Positions 1 to 11,155 of a stretch of DNA of 64,000 nt are shown in pieces (position 1 is the first letter of the stretch; every line of letters starts with the position of its first letter). A model generated the notes under the pieces. It saw only the letters and a program-made list of their open reading frames with translations. It had not been told where the DNA came from and did no database searches. The DNA lies in assembly GCF_008831285.2 (NCBI RefSeq), contig NC_045140.1, forward strand, positions 8,490,505 to 8,554,504, read 5' to 3'. The position numbers and the translations under genes were made by a program. The stretch comes from Nymphaea colorata (lineage: Eukaryota > Streptophyta > Magnoliopsida > Nymphaeales > Nymphaeaceae).

Positions 1-11
1 ATCAAACTCAC

Positions 12-808
12 AGGATTAATCAGTAGCTCCTCCTTAAAGGCCTCGTACTGAACCCTTTTTTTCCTCATTTCATCTGGCCAAATTTCTCGATTGCACGGCA
101 AATACCCCAAAAGAACCTATCACGGACCACAGGAAACCCGCGTCCCAACCGCATCTTTCAGAACACCAATCTCACAATTAAAATAAAGGAAAAGGAAGGC
201 AACCATTTCTCCCCAAAAATCCTCAGTGCCTCACCTTCCACACAATTGACCGAATCCCGGAAGAATCAGGCACCCCCTGTGCCGCCAGCTTCCTCAACTC
301 CGTCAAATCGATAACCCTCTTGGACAACTGCATCATATCACCGGAACAAGATCACAAACCCAACGATAGACCGTTATAAAGAATAAAGAAGAAAGAAATG
401 CAGAGGAAAAGGACGATCCACCTCGGCGAGAAATCGAGCTCTGCGAGGTGCGTCGTCGGGTGAGGAGGACGCAGGATCCTGCACGTCAGGTGGTCGATCG
501 GGCTGGGAAGGACGAGCAGGCGAAGGAAGAAAGGCGGAAGGAGGAATAGAAGGAGAATGAGAAGGAGTAGGAGCAGCAGGCGGAGGAAGGGGACTTGGCA
601 TCGGCGGTGGCGGTGGCAGTTCCGCCACCTCTGCTGCCCTGGTAGGCGGAACAGGGCGAACCGGATTAGGGTTGGAGGGAGGCGAGGTAGGGGATTCTCC
701 AGCGTTGGGCTGCTTGGCGGGGGCGGGAGGCCGCGTAGACTGACGGCGATCGTCCAGGGAGGACCATAGCGAGCTGCCCATCATCCACTCCGGCACGCTG
801 CGTGCCAT
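12..808 (-). CDS. TBC-domain Rab GTPase-activating protein, 5' part (truncated by window edge)
   Basis: Three coding exons are visible on the minus strand: 422-808 (129 codons), 235-327 (31) and 12-116 (35). All junctions are phase 0 with GT-AG borders, and the last donor lies at 5-11, so the gene continues to the left. The first 120 or so residues are Pro/Ser-rich and probably disordered. The read then enters a TBC N-terminal block with ELRKLAAQGVPD, GIRSIVWKVLLGYLP and a KKRVQYEAFKEELLINP-like end, typical of plant TBC proteins of the Gyp1/TBC13 type. Such proteins stimulate GTP hydrolysis by Rab GTPases in membrane traffic. The catalytic Arg-finger (IxxDxxR) and Gln-finger motifs lie outside the window, so activity cannot be judged. 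I chose the ATG at 808 (MARSVPEW); an upstream in-frame ATG at 898 would only add residues encoded by a GA microsatellite. Family assignment is firm, the precise member is not. Confidence 0.88.
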
Positions 809-834
809 CTCTCTCTCTCTCTCTTTCTCTCTCA
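809..834. repeat. CT/GA microsatellite in the 5' leader of the TBC gene
   Basis: An interrupted (CT)n run, read as GA on the gene strand, lies immediately before the chosen TBC start codon. GA/CT tracts are common in plant 5' leaders and core promoters; a regulatory role here is inference. Confidence 0.7.
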
Positions 835-1690
835 CACAGGACCAACGGCACGGCAACGGACCAGAAGCGGGGGTATTTGTGGAGCGCTTAGTGTACAAAT
901 TTAGCCTTTGACTCGAAGGCCCTGTCGTGGTTCTCGTGAGCGATTGAGTCGTGAGTGTGCTTTTAGTCGTTTCAAGTCTTTAAAAGGCTCAAGGTGCATT
1001 CTGCAATCGGATGGCAGCGGCATACAGGGACAATGGCTTCATTCACATTTTTAAAAATTTAAAATTTTACTTTTAAAATTTTAAAAATAATTTAATTTTA
1101 TATAAAATTTTTAAAAATTATAATTTCAACACTTGTAAGAATTTTAAAATATAATTAGACCCTTTTCTGGCTTTGCCCCCGGCAGCACACCTAGTTGTCA
1201 AAACTTAGATCACTTAAATTTTTGCTAAGTAATATTATTAACACTTTATGAAATGCTGACATTTTATGGATGCTAATTTAGTATAAAACATGTTTTAGTT
1301 TCTTTTAGTTTTTATGAAAATATTGGTTTCTTTGTCACAAAAAATTTAATGTCACGGGAAATTTTTTATGATGAAAATAATATATCTAAATTTGAAAAAT
1401 GATTGGCTTCATATGCATCTCTTACCATATCACTCTTAAAATAATATTTATAAGATTAAATTATGCAAAAAAGTACTTTGATGATTTTTTAATCCATTTG
1501 TTTTTTGTTCTTAACCTAACGGTCGTGGTATGGTATGCATATTGGCGCAATGAACAGACCCGATCCAGTAACAAATTACTCTTTTGGTTCCAAATTACGA
1601 TCCAAACCCAAACCAATAAGAGCCATGACTCAGAGGAGGCTGGGAAGCCAAGCAAACCCCGTCCCCCTCCCGATCCAGGACGCGAAGTTC
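835..1690. other. Intergenic region between the divergent TBC and SAM genes
   Basis: No gene seen. The piece at about 1035-1165 is very AT-rich (runs of TTTTAAAA) and ends with a TGGCTTTGCCCCCGG string that resembles the end of a common plant repeat, too degraded to name. The stretch must contain the promoters of both divergent genes, but no convincing TATA box was identified. Confidence 0.5.
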
Positions 1691-2111
1691 GAGTCGAACC
1701 CGCGACCACCGCTCTGCTGCTCTCCGGCGATTCGTTCCGCAGAGAAGCTGAAATTTCCTTCCGCATTGATCTTCCAATCGCTCTGTGGGTTCATCTCGTG
1801 TTCTCTTTCCGCCTGAATCTCCGAGAACCCCACTTCCAGTTCTGTGAAGGTATAGATTTCCAACACTAGAACCCCAGAAACCCTCGTGTGCGGTGAAAAT
1901 TTCCTTTTTATCTCGAATTTTTGTTGTAAAACTTGAATGTTATTGACATTTTTTCAAAGCTAGATTGCAATATTGGATGTTTGGTATTCCACACTAATTT
2001 CTAGACTGCGTTTTCCGTTTCATTTTCTCCGATTTCTATTAAATAGGCGTTCAGGTTTGCGAAGGATAAGGCTAGCGTTCCATTTTTTTTCCTTTTGTTC
2101 TCGGCGGCAAC
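1691..2111 (+). promoter_or_regulatory. Probable 5' UTR of the SAM gene, possibly containing a leader intron
   Basis: The sequence is richer in C and G than its surroundings. It contains a plausible donor (GAAG|GTATAG, intron from 1850) and acceptor (AAATAG|GC, ending 2046) ahead of the first in-frame ATG at 2112. This would be a 197-base leader intron. It is inferred from splice-like signals only; transcript reads are needed. Confidence 0.35.
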
Positions 2112-5100
2112 ATGTACGCGGATAGGTTGCTGGCTGCTGGGAGTAAGCGGTCCGTGAAGGAGCGACTTAACGAAGATTTTGACGATAGAGTCTCTCTTGG
2201 CAGGCAGTCTAATCCTAAAAGGTAAGTTCGAATATGGAATTTGGCGTCTTAGATCATTGTTTTTGGTCTGCTATATGCTAGACAGCAGTAGAAACTAGAT
2301 GTGGCTAATGGATGCAGCAGTAAGATTATTTTTTTAATCTGTTCAGCCTTCTTTTATGTCTCTTTGAAACCAAAGAGGTGCCAACATGGCGTTAGTTCTG
2401 TCGGAGTTGATAACGTCGATTACGCTCGCTTGGCGTGGTTAGTGCTCTTGTGATGACATAGAATGATGAAATGTGTCATATGTTATGGTGAGATATGGTG
2501 CTAGAAATTATCATTAATGTGATTGTTGTTACGTATATCTTTAGTAGTGCAGCGACGTTCTTGAAGGCCCGTAGGACCGGCAAACAATTAGGTCAATATC
2601 ACATTTCGTCATGAAGCTGCATCCATTTCCAGGCGATGTCTGTTTACTTTTAGCAAGCTGGATACATCACGCAGTATACTAATTCAGAAACTCTATTGAT
2701 GCGTTGACAGTTGACACATAAAGGTGTTTTGCTTGTTAATCCCGTTCGCTGAAAATTTGGTTTGTTAGTTCTTTTTTTTTATCGTCTTGCACGAAATGGT
2801 ACTTCTCTTATGACTTGAAATAGTGGTCATTCGCCATAGTAATTTAGAACTTTTAGGTGCAGATAGGTGTTTTGCGTTTGGGTTGAAGCAGTAGTCATTG
2901 GCCAAGGTATTTGCTTTTAGATTTAGTAATTCGGCACACTTTGAGTTGATCATTTTAGACATTTGACTTCCGTTTACAGTCTTGTTGGTCCTACCTGTTT
3001 CCTCTAGTATGTTTGAATCAGGTTAGGTATATAAGTGCAAGATCTCATCGACTTTATTTGGTTAAAAATATTTGATGTTTTTCACTCGTATTGCTTATCC
3101 TGCTTTCATGGGTCGCAGATGCTGCATTCCGTTTTCCCATTTTTTTATGCAGAAGGTCGTTAACTTTTTTCTTCTGCAGGCAGCGTCAAGATGATGAAAA
3201 GTGGAAACATGATTTATACGAGGATGGGGAACTGCCCCGAGTTTCAAGTACAAACTTAACATGAGATCTTCTAGAACCAAAAATTGTTAATTATTTTTTG
3301 TGTTTCCTTGATGAGGTTGATTGCTTCTGCATTGAATGCATGTGAAGATCCCAAGTTAGGGGCAAAAGACCTACGATTAAAGCTCCAGAGAAGGGTTTCA
3401 ACGAATGCATCTGCTTCAGGAAATGTTTCTCAGTCAAGAGATCTTCGAGAAAAGTTGTCAGGTATAATGCATTCTCAACCACTGGACAATGACGTGCCAA
3501 AGAACAGGACACTATCAGACACCAAACTTGTGAAAAGAAGTTCTCCAGCAGCTGCCATAACTGAGAAGAAGGCTGACAATCCTCCTACTGTGAAAAATAC
3601 TAAGCAGAAGGTAAGTCAAACTTTACATATGCTAGGTTGCTAAGTAATTTATTTTTTGTTATTAATTTATGTTTTTCTAGTTTTTTGCTCTCCTAAGAAA
3701 CTGGTGATATGTTAAGGTCATAGAGGACGAGTAGATTAGTCCACTCTGATTCATTAGGCTATTAGGTTTATTCAAGTGCTTGAAAAGTGTCTCCTTCAAC
3801 TGACAGATCAAAAATTAAGATGGCCAACGATAAAAAGCCTTTGTGCATAAATTGTTCCTGCATCTTTCAACCTTGTCTCGTGTTAATCATGCATTCAACA
3901 GGCTGAGGTTAAACTATCATGAAATTCCAGATTTTTTTCTTTTGGGGTTAATGTGTCTTTTCTTTGTCTCGTTTTTTGCTCTAGGTTTCTTATCAAACTT
4001 GACCTTTTGGGAGGGGTGGGGGTAGTGTGTCGTGTCTTCTAGGGGATGGTATGGATGATTACATGAAGGACATTGCTCTTTTCTGTTCAGTAAGCTTGTA
4101 ACTTCTAGTGTTCCAGATCTTTTCTGGATTTATTTGTGACTGTACTTTATTTGTGACTGTACATGCAGCCTATTTGATGTTTATTAGCATTTATATGTCA
4201 ACGTTGCTATCTCGTTGGTTGCTTGGATGTCACGGGCCATGATGATTTTGGGAGTTTATGTTTGCCATATGGTAGAAACCTTTACAGAAGATGATCAAAG
4301 CTAAAATAGCATGAACTGGCAACTTTTGCATTTATTTGTAAGGCGAGTTTTCGCTACTTATGGATGGCTAGACAGTAATCATTTACATGTAAAATTGTCT
4401 ACCCTACCCATGTTGGGGAATCATATGGTGATAGTCTCAACTCTCAAGCGTATGTCTAGGTTGATTTTACTTTGGTACATGGGTATGCAATCTCCAATAG
4501 CCCTTGCTTTCTTATATAACAAAGTAGTTTCTTGTCCTTTTCTTCTTAATGTTCTCGATGCACTAGATTACCATTTGTTTAATATCATTTACTTGTGTTT
4601 ATTCAGACCTGGTTTTGCCTTTTGCAGTCTGAATCATCAGTGGCTGCTCTGCTGAAGTCTTTGGACTTGGAGAAGTATTTGATTACGTTTCAAGCGGAGG
4701 AAGTATGTGATCAGATTTCTTCCCCTTTATCTACTGGGCTACTATCTACTTCATGTCCTTATGTCTTTCTCATTGTAATTGTGCATGTCCAGATTGACAT
4801 GGCTGCTCTTGTGCACATGAGTGATGAGGATCTCAAAGCATTGGGAATTCCGATGGTATTGCCTTTTTCCTTTTTGGAGTTGGAAGTATCTTCTGGTTAA
4901 CTTGGATGTATCTTCTGGTTATTTCAGCAACCCTGCTATCTAAGATCTGTCCAGTTTGAGATAATTAATTAGAATGTGGGAGGGAGCACGTGTGAGACAG
5001 AGAGAGAGATGCTTCCTTTGGAAAGATGACATGACATGGTTGCTATCTAGTAGTCCCATGTATTTGGTATTTTGGGGGTGAGCATGGAGTTTTTTAATGC

Positions 5101-5332
5101 TAAGGTGGGCTGGTTTTTTGTCTCACGAGTCATCCATTTTATTTGGAACTGGCAAGTTTGATAATTATATGCTATTTTGTTATCAGAATCTTCTCGTCCG
5201 GGAGCACTTTCTGTGCAGTTCTCATATATGCGGATCAACTTGTTAATTTTCCGTTTCTTTAATTTTTGGCCAAACTTTCAGGGACCAAGGAAGAAAATAC
5301 ATTTGGCTTTGAAATCCAGACGACATAATTGA
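2112..5332 (+). CDS. SAM (sterile alpha motif) domain protein, 209 aa, complete
   Basis: Six exons: 2112-2221, 3180-3247, 3348-3610, 4628-4702, 4793-4855 and 5282-5332, with consistent phases totalling 630 nt including TGA. The N-terminus MYADRLLAAGSKRSVKERLN and an internal block (AKDLRLKLQRR, then RDLREKLSG) match a small plant family with an Arabidopsis member that I recall as At3g07760. A low-complexity Lys/Ser/Pro linker follows. The C-terminal SAM domain, residues about 148-205, has SSVAALLKSLDLEKYLITFQ, then IDMAALVHMSDEDLKALGIP and GPRKKI, which are the classic helix 1-5 landmarks. SAM domains mediate protein-protein or occasionally RNA contacts; the function of this family is not known to me. 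The least certain junction is intron 2 (3248-3347), because its acceptor lacks a strong pyrimidine tract. The gene is head-to-head with the TBC gene. Confidence 0.93.
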
Positions 5333-6520
5333 AGCTATCTCCTCCCTATCTCATTGTTGCCTAAGGTCTTTTGCCAAACAATTTTGCCTTTGTTTCGATG
5401 GTGATCTCCAACTGTGGTTATTTTGTTATTCGTACTTTCTCTTTGCGACTCATGCTTTCTTGATCTCCTGCATGTGGTGCCGTCTGCTTCGTGAACCCAA
5501 CAGTTGATTGTAAACAACATCATCCTTTTGAAGGAGCCTACTAACAGACGAGGAAGATGAACCAGGAACATATTTTCTGACATTTGAAGATTTCTGGAAG
5601 TTGTATTCTAATCGTAGAAGCACACTGGGTTCTGGTGCACCGATGCCATCGACACTTTTCACCAGACACTTCTTTCTAGTCTTGGTTTACGCTGAACAGT
5701 TTCAAAAAGTTTTCTTTACTTGGAATTATAAAAAGGAATATGTATTAAGCATGGTCATTATATTTAATGTGTCTTCTCTTTTCTCGATCTATTGACGCTG
5801 AATACATGCACCGATCTTTTAAGAGCCTGACTGATGTATTGTTTGAAGAATGGCAGTAGCAAAACACGGTTTAGAAGATGAAGAGGGAAAGTGTTAATTG
5901 CCATTATGGTTATGAAACAATATTTTCCAGATTGATTCCTGCTTTATAGGCAATTGAGTAATGCATCCTGCCTTCTTTTGATCGACAAATCTCGAGGCAT
6001 TTATTTTTTTGGTTATATGTAACCCGTAAGTGGCATCTTAACATAGAGTTGTGCTTACCAAAATAAGTTTATGTCAAGCAAAATACTTGCAAGTTATTTT
6101 ATCAAGTCAGTCTTTCCTTTCCTTCAGGAATAGGCATATGCATTTGTTTTTCATCTGCAAGTGGGAATAATTTTTGTTAATGACGAAGGTCACTATAAAA
6201 TATGATTCCAAATTCAGGGAGATGCAGTTGAGCCAGAAGAATGGGTGATCGACTCATGGAAGGCAGTCTCAGATTGGCAGGCTTCATCGTTCATGGGATG
6301 TAATAGCATTTTGCAGCTTGGTTGAGAATGCCCAGTATAACAAAGGCGGAACCGGAATTTTTGCATGGGAGAAGGGTGGATCAGGCACGGCAAATGATTA
6401 TGTTTAAATTTTACAGATACTTAGAAAGTCATGCGAAAACTTTAGTGGTGTCTGTATTTTATGAAAGTTTTTCGGGGTTCCTCCCCTGCCAATGGTTAGG
6501 ACAGTCTTACTGTTCAGGTA
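5333..6520. other. 3' flank of the SAM gene, no gene recognised
   Basis: AT-rich sequence following the SAM stop codon; the first few hundred bases are probably 3' UTR. Short open frames exist on both strands but none matches a family I know and none has coding-like continuity. Confidence 0.5.
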
Positions 6521-6767
6521 GGACTGCACAATAGTTCGAGCTAAGCTCGAATTTTGTCTGATGTCTCCAAAGAAACAGGTCAAGCTAATCTCGACCCATT
6601 ATCAAATGACTCTGAGTTTGAGCTAAAAGGAAAAAGGATAAGCTCGGGAGTCAAACGGGTTGAGCCTGAGTTCCGTTGTAGAAAGTAATTTTCCCATATT
6701 TCAGCTAGGTTAATCTCAAGCGTGTAAAGCCATCACTTGAGCTTAGAGAAGTGGAGCTCAAGCATGG
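6521..6767. repeat. GAGCTCGA-rich remnant, probably of a transposon family
   Basis: Contains repeated strings such as TTCGAGCTAAGCTCGA, GAGTTTGAGCT and GGAGCTCAAGC. The same word style occurs at about 30330-30690 and inside the hAT-type element at 40581-41673. No termini were found here. Confidence 0.3.
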
Positions 6768-7189
6768 CCTTTAAGGCTATGTTTGGATGAATGAATTTTA
6801 ATAGATAGAAAGGAAAGGAAAGAAAAAGAAAAGAAAAGAAAGTGAGAGAAAATTGATAGGAAAGGAACTGTAAAAAAAGTTTGTTTAGATAGGAATGAAA
6901 GAAAATACCAGAAATCATGTTTATTTAGTTGTGTAAAGGAAATGAAAGGAAACTGTTTAACTTATTTAACAAAAATATTTTTAACACCCCTTCTATTATA
7001 ATTGTAGTACTTGCAGCGTCTATGAGTAGGGCTGTTATACAAGAAAAATGCTTGCGATTTGAATTCAATGTTAATAAAGTTTGGATTTTCTGCCAACATC
7101 TAAGAAAGTGTGTGTTACAGATACTCGAGTGCAACTATTTTTCTACGATTAAATGTTTGCACACTGAACAACTTCCTTTTTCTCCCCAA

Positions 7190-7520
7190 ATCCCGTTGCA
7201 CCATTCTCGCAAGATCACAGCATCTCGAACAGCTTGTAGCACTGGTCAGACCATCGTCAGGTATGCTTTTTCCTCGGCAAGAAAAGAAAGGGCAGCAGCT
7301 TGCCGTTAAAGGCCAATCGGACCATCTCCGATTTTGGCGACTCCTTATCGGGAGATCCTGCTTTTGGCGATGAAAGCCCAGATGAAGCAGACGACCATTG
7401 GACCATCTGCAGGCTTTTGGGAGATTTGGCCGGCCTCCCAATCAAATCAGCAGAAGACGGACGGCCGTCCGGACATCTGACCGCACCAGAGAGAGAGACA
7501 AGCAGACGTTGAAGGGTAGA
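7190..7520. other. GC-rich island inside AT-rich repeat
   Basis: Base composition changes abruptly from AT-rich to roughly half GC, with several overlapping open frames on both strands. Neither strand gives a recognisable protein, and the overlapping frames are as expected from low stop-codon density in GC-rich DNA. It may be captured or nested DNA. Confidence 0.45.
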
Positions 7521-7539
7521 TAAGCGATTTTGAGTTGCT

Positions 7540-7599
7540 CCCTTCACTTTCCTTCAAAATCTTTCCAGTCCCTTCACTTTCCTTCAAAATCTTTCCAGT
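7540..7599. repeat. Perfect 30-bp tandem duplication
   Basis: Two identical 30-bp units, 7540-7569 and 7570-7599, each beginning CCCTTCACTTTCC. Perfect identity implies a recent duplication. Confidence 0.9.
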
Positions 7600-8289
7600 C
7601 CTGGAAAGAATTTCGAACACAGCTTTTCTTTCTTTTCTTTATTTCCCAGCCAAACAACATTTTTTTGTCTTCCACACTCATCTTCTTCCCTTCATTTAAA
7701 CTACTCTATCTATTAACTTTCCTTTCCTTTCCTTTTTACAAAACAAAAACAAGCTGTTAAGGCTTGAGGCGGACAAGCTGACCTGCAAGTTGGTTTGGAA
7801 AGACAAGACCCCCAGTGCTCAGTATTCTAAGGCGGTGTTTGATTGCACACCCTGATTTGGATTGAGAACTTCACTAAGGGGAAAATTTCCTTAGACAACG
7901 TTTGTTCATGTGGGATCAACACTTTAAAAAGTTAATTCCAGAGTGCAGATTATGGAATTGATGGAATCGGAATATAATGTCTGATTCCAAAACTGATTAG
8001 GGGCAAGGATGAGCCACAAATTTTTTTATGGGTCGTGGGTTATTAATGTAAAATTATCTAAGGGATTAAACAATTATTCCTAAAACTTCCAAGTAGTGGG
8101 AGTTCGAGGTAGCTTTTAAAAAGTCATGCTGCGCTATTTTAAAATTTTGTAAAAAAATTGATTTTTTTATAAACTGTTATGAAAGTCATTCATTCGGTTT
8201 TCGTTTTCCGTTTTGAGAAAATTACAGATGTGCACTCATGTTTTAGGCGTATAACATAGTTATACTAATCCTTAACTTTTAAACCAGAC

Positions 8290-8640
8290 CAACTTAAAAA
8301 AACTAGAAAAAACGAAAAAAATATGGTAAAAAGATAACGTTTTTTTTCATTTTTAACGTTTTTTTCAAAAAATGTATTACACGTTTTTTAAAAGTTTTAA
8401 ACACCTAGTTAATTTATCACATTTTTTTCATGTTTTTTTTCAAAAAAAAAACAGTGAGGTTTTTCTTAGATATAATACGATGAACTTGAAAAAACGAAAA
8501 AAATACGGTAAAAGAATAAGACTTTTTTTCGTTTTTAACGTTTTTTTTAAAATGTGTTACACGATTTTTTAAAGTTTTAAACAACTAGCTAATTTATCGC
8601 ATTTTTTCATGTTTTTTTTTCAAAAAAAAAGTGTTTTCTG
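8290..8640. repeat. Tandem pair of about 165-bp A/T-tract repeats
   Basis: Two diverged copies (about 8290-8450 and 8479-8630) share GAAAAAACGAAAAAAATA, TTTTTAACGTTTTTTT, a GTRTTACACG string, AAAGTTTTAAACA and CATTTTTTTCATG in the same order. Similar sequence recurs at about 48360-48715 in an intron of the UBA/PUB gene and more weakly at 61860-62080, so it is a dispersed family. Confidence 0.65.
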
Positions 8641-10470
8641 TGATATTAACAAATCGCAACCCACTGTCATGGAAACAAACAGCGTTTTTTTTTTCTTTTT
8701 AATGACAAGAATACCCCTCTTACATCGGGCCTTCAAAGCTCGGGAAAGGGACTGAGAGATTGTGCTCCTCTTCCATCTGGCCCTTTCGACTCATCTAATT
8801 TTCAGGCATCATTTCCGGCCGACTTATTCACGTAGCACCTCTCTCTCTCTCTCTCTTCCTCTTTTTCCATGGTTTTATAGCACGAAGGCCCAGCCTGCTG
8901 GGTTTGCATTTGAAAACACTTCTATTTCTCCATTTTTGTGAAGACCACGATGGCACTGCCCTTGCATTCTTAAGAACAAGATGCGTGCTCAACTTAAAGC
9001 TCATGTCTGCATCGTTTAGGCAAATCAGCAAATAATATTGTTTTGCAAATGTAGCGACAAGCGAAAATGCAACTTTGCAATGCCTCTCATTTGTTTGTTG
9101 GGAAGCCCACAAGAGCATTCAGTCAAAAACAACCTTGTTGTTTGCATGCTTGACGAGTGTTATTACAGAATACTTTGTCGTAATAGCAATAAATGATAAT
9201 TTTGCAGCAAAGAAATTGCAACTGCGAATAGTTTATCCAAAAAATAAAATAAAAAATGTAAGTAAGAAAAGGCAAATTTACAAATCTCTCAATTTTGTTT
9301 GCTGGTGTTCTACATGTCAGGTTATAATTGCCTACCAAATTCCTATTAAGCAACAAAGACTGAGGAAATTTTTGCAGTTTCAAGTGGAAGTAGTTAGCCT
9401 TGAGCGTGATGCATATTTGACATTTGCAGGCTGACGATGGCAGTAAGGTTGGCCAAACATGTAGGTATCTCACCACTTAATCCATTGTTCGGTAAATTGC
9501 TGTAGAATTCAACAAGAGGACGTTTGATGTTTCAGATAAGTAGAGTACTATAATGAGTACAAAAGAACATGAATCCGAAATAACCCTTGGGATGATGTAC
9601 CATTGCAGCAAACCAACCGTTCCCATGTCTAGTTCATGGTTCAGTAATGAGATACTTTTCCCTAATATCAAAAACAGAGTTGGCTGCATAAGACTAACAA
9701 AGACAACTGTGGAGAAGTACAGAAAAGCTTGAAAGAGTTGTGACCATTTGGCTTTTGTGAAAGTGTAGCATGAGTTCACACTTATGGCTTAAGAAGTTCT
9801 ACTTCTTGTCTCCATTGTCAGTTACCAAACTAGAGAATTGCATGATTGCATCACAGTATAAATTTCAATGGCATTTATAATAGGAGAAGGTGTAGATATA
9901 TTTGTTGGTTTGTACTGCACAAGATAGTTTCCATCAGTTCTTATGAAGGTGTCGTAGGTCTATAGAAATGCCCTTTATCCAATTTGATATTGAATGCTCT
10001 AGATTCATTTGCCTCCAGCTTTTTCAATTTTGCAAAATCTATGCACATGAAGAACTAGTTGTCCGCATCCAGCCGAGCCAATGGTGTCCAATTTGTTACG
10101 CTAGAGGAGGTTGGATTGATATCAGCCATTTTTGCGTCACTTTATAAGGATGCACATGTGAATCAATATATAAAGAGATGGCAAGTGGGGTGTTGATAGT
10201 GTTCAAGCCATTTGCTGCATGAGAGAGCCAAAAAGAATAAAAAAACATTGTCAGGCTACCTAAATGTACAACCACAATTCAAGCGGAGGCAGACAATTGC
10301 ATGCCAAAAAGGTCACAGGTGACAGCACAAGTGTACACCTAGAATGCAAGTTGATTAAAAACAAGGAAAGGTGTGAGCCACTTGAGTAGGTTGCTGTCAT
10401 TTTTATTCATCCATGAAATTTTTGGATTGAATGATCGCGAGTTTGCCATCTTTTTAGGTTCCAACGCTCC
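8641..10470. other. Intergenic stretch with no confident gene
   Basis: AT-rich. A (CT)n run lies at 8838-8856. The longest frame, on minus at 9477-9779 (100 codons, hydrophobic), has no recognisable motif and looks like a chance frame. The only coding-like piece is the short minus-strand read near 9958-10130, listed separately. Confidence 0.5.
9958..10130 (-). pseudogene. Short unidentified coding-like remnant
   Basis: The minus strand from an ATG near 10130 reads MADINPTSSSVTNW, then a stop, then a same-frame continuation rich in Lys, Glu and Asp ending near 9958. Amino-acid composition is protein-like rather than AT-biased noise, but no family is recognised. It could be a fragment of a captured or dead gene. 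Confidence 0.18.
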
Positions 10471-10473
10471 ATC

Positions 10474-10474
10474 A

Positions 10475-10517
<43 letters not shown>
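10474..10517. repeat. CT microsatellite
   Basis: A nearly uninterrupted (CT)n tract. Confidence 0.9.
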
Positions 10518-10521
<4 letters not shown>

Positions 10522-10590
10522 GAGAGCATCAGAGAGGTGCAACCGAGCTACATGCACCAGCCCGGCGATGCTCGACCCTCCTACGTATAT

Positions 10591-10660
10591 GTGAAGTTCT
10601 ACTATTGACTTTAGTGAATGAAAAGGTGAAGTTCTACTATTGACCTTAGTGAATGAAAAT
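10591..10660. repeat. 35-bp tandem duplication
   Basis: Two adjacent 35-bp units beginning GTGAAGTTCTACTATTGAC differ at one or two bases. A more diverged third unit may follow around 10690 (TAAAGTTCCAGTGCTGGAC). Confidence 0.8.
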
Positions 10661-11155
10661 GTATATGCCCATATTTGATTGAACGTCTTTACATATATGT
10701 AAAGTTCCAGTGCTGGACTTTGTGTCAGAAAAGGTATCTGCATATTTACTTGAATGTCATTGCATTGCACTGACACAACATATGTACTTAACATGTGTTC
10801 CTTCACACCGCATGCATTATTTACATACAAAAGAATGAAGATAGTCTTGAAGAAGAAAAATAGGAGAGAGAGGTTCTCGCTAAAGGAAGGAAGGAGAGCA
10901 GTGGTTGGCAGTGAAGAAAGCTTGGCTTTGAAGCCGAAATGGCGGTAATGACAACAGAAAGAAAGGACGGTGAGTTAATAATGATGTCACTGTGGTTTTT
11001 TGTTCATAGACGTTAAATGACAAAGGCAATGACTTCTGCAAGGCTTTTATTCGATGGTTAGACATTAAAAAAAAATCGAAGGAGCACTTTCTAAAGAACT
11101 AAAGGCGAAGGTGATGGTAGAGCTAAAAAAGGAAGAAAATGTCAACGTAACAGGT

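Larger units (their letters stand above)
6768..7765. mobile_element. MITE-like element with TTAAGGC ends, interrupted by a GC-rich segment
   Basis: The left end reads TTTAAGGCTATGTTTGGATG. The right end reads CAAGCTGTTAAGGC, whose reverse complement starts GCCTTAACAGCTTG. The flanking parts are GAAAGG/CCTTTC-rich and complementary in style (GGAAAGGAAAG near 6820, CTTTCCTTTCC near 7720). The style matches the small element at 40323-40513 (AGCTTGTTTGG ends next to TTAA), suggesting a PIF/Harbinger-like or similar MITE. The middle holds an unrelated GC-rich block. Endpoints are approximate. Confidence 0.4.

Noticed and set aside
374-421. Extension of the TBC first exon past 422 into the open frame ending at 374
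   Set aside because: A GT donor at 421-416 joins in phase to the conserved LSKRVIDLTELRK exon; the extension is hydrophobic and unlike TBC proteins.
557-769. Plus-strand open frame rich in Arg/Gly
   Set aside because: Shadow of the GC-rich TBC first exon on the opposite strand.
9477-9779. 100-residue hydrophobic minus-strand frame
   Set aside because: No motif, AT-driven composition, no neighbouring exon with matching phase; probably chance.
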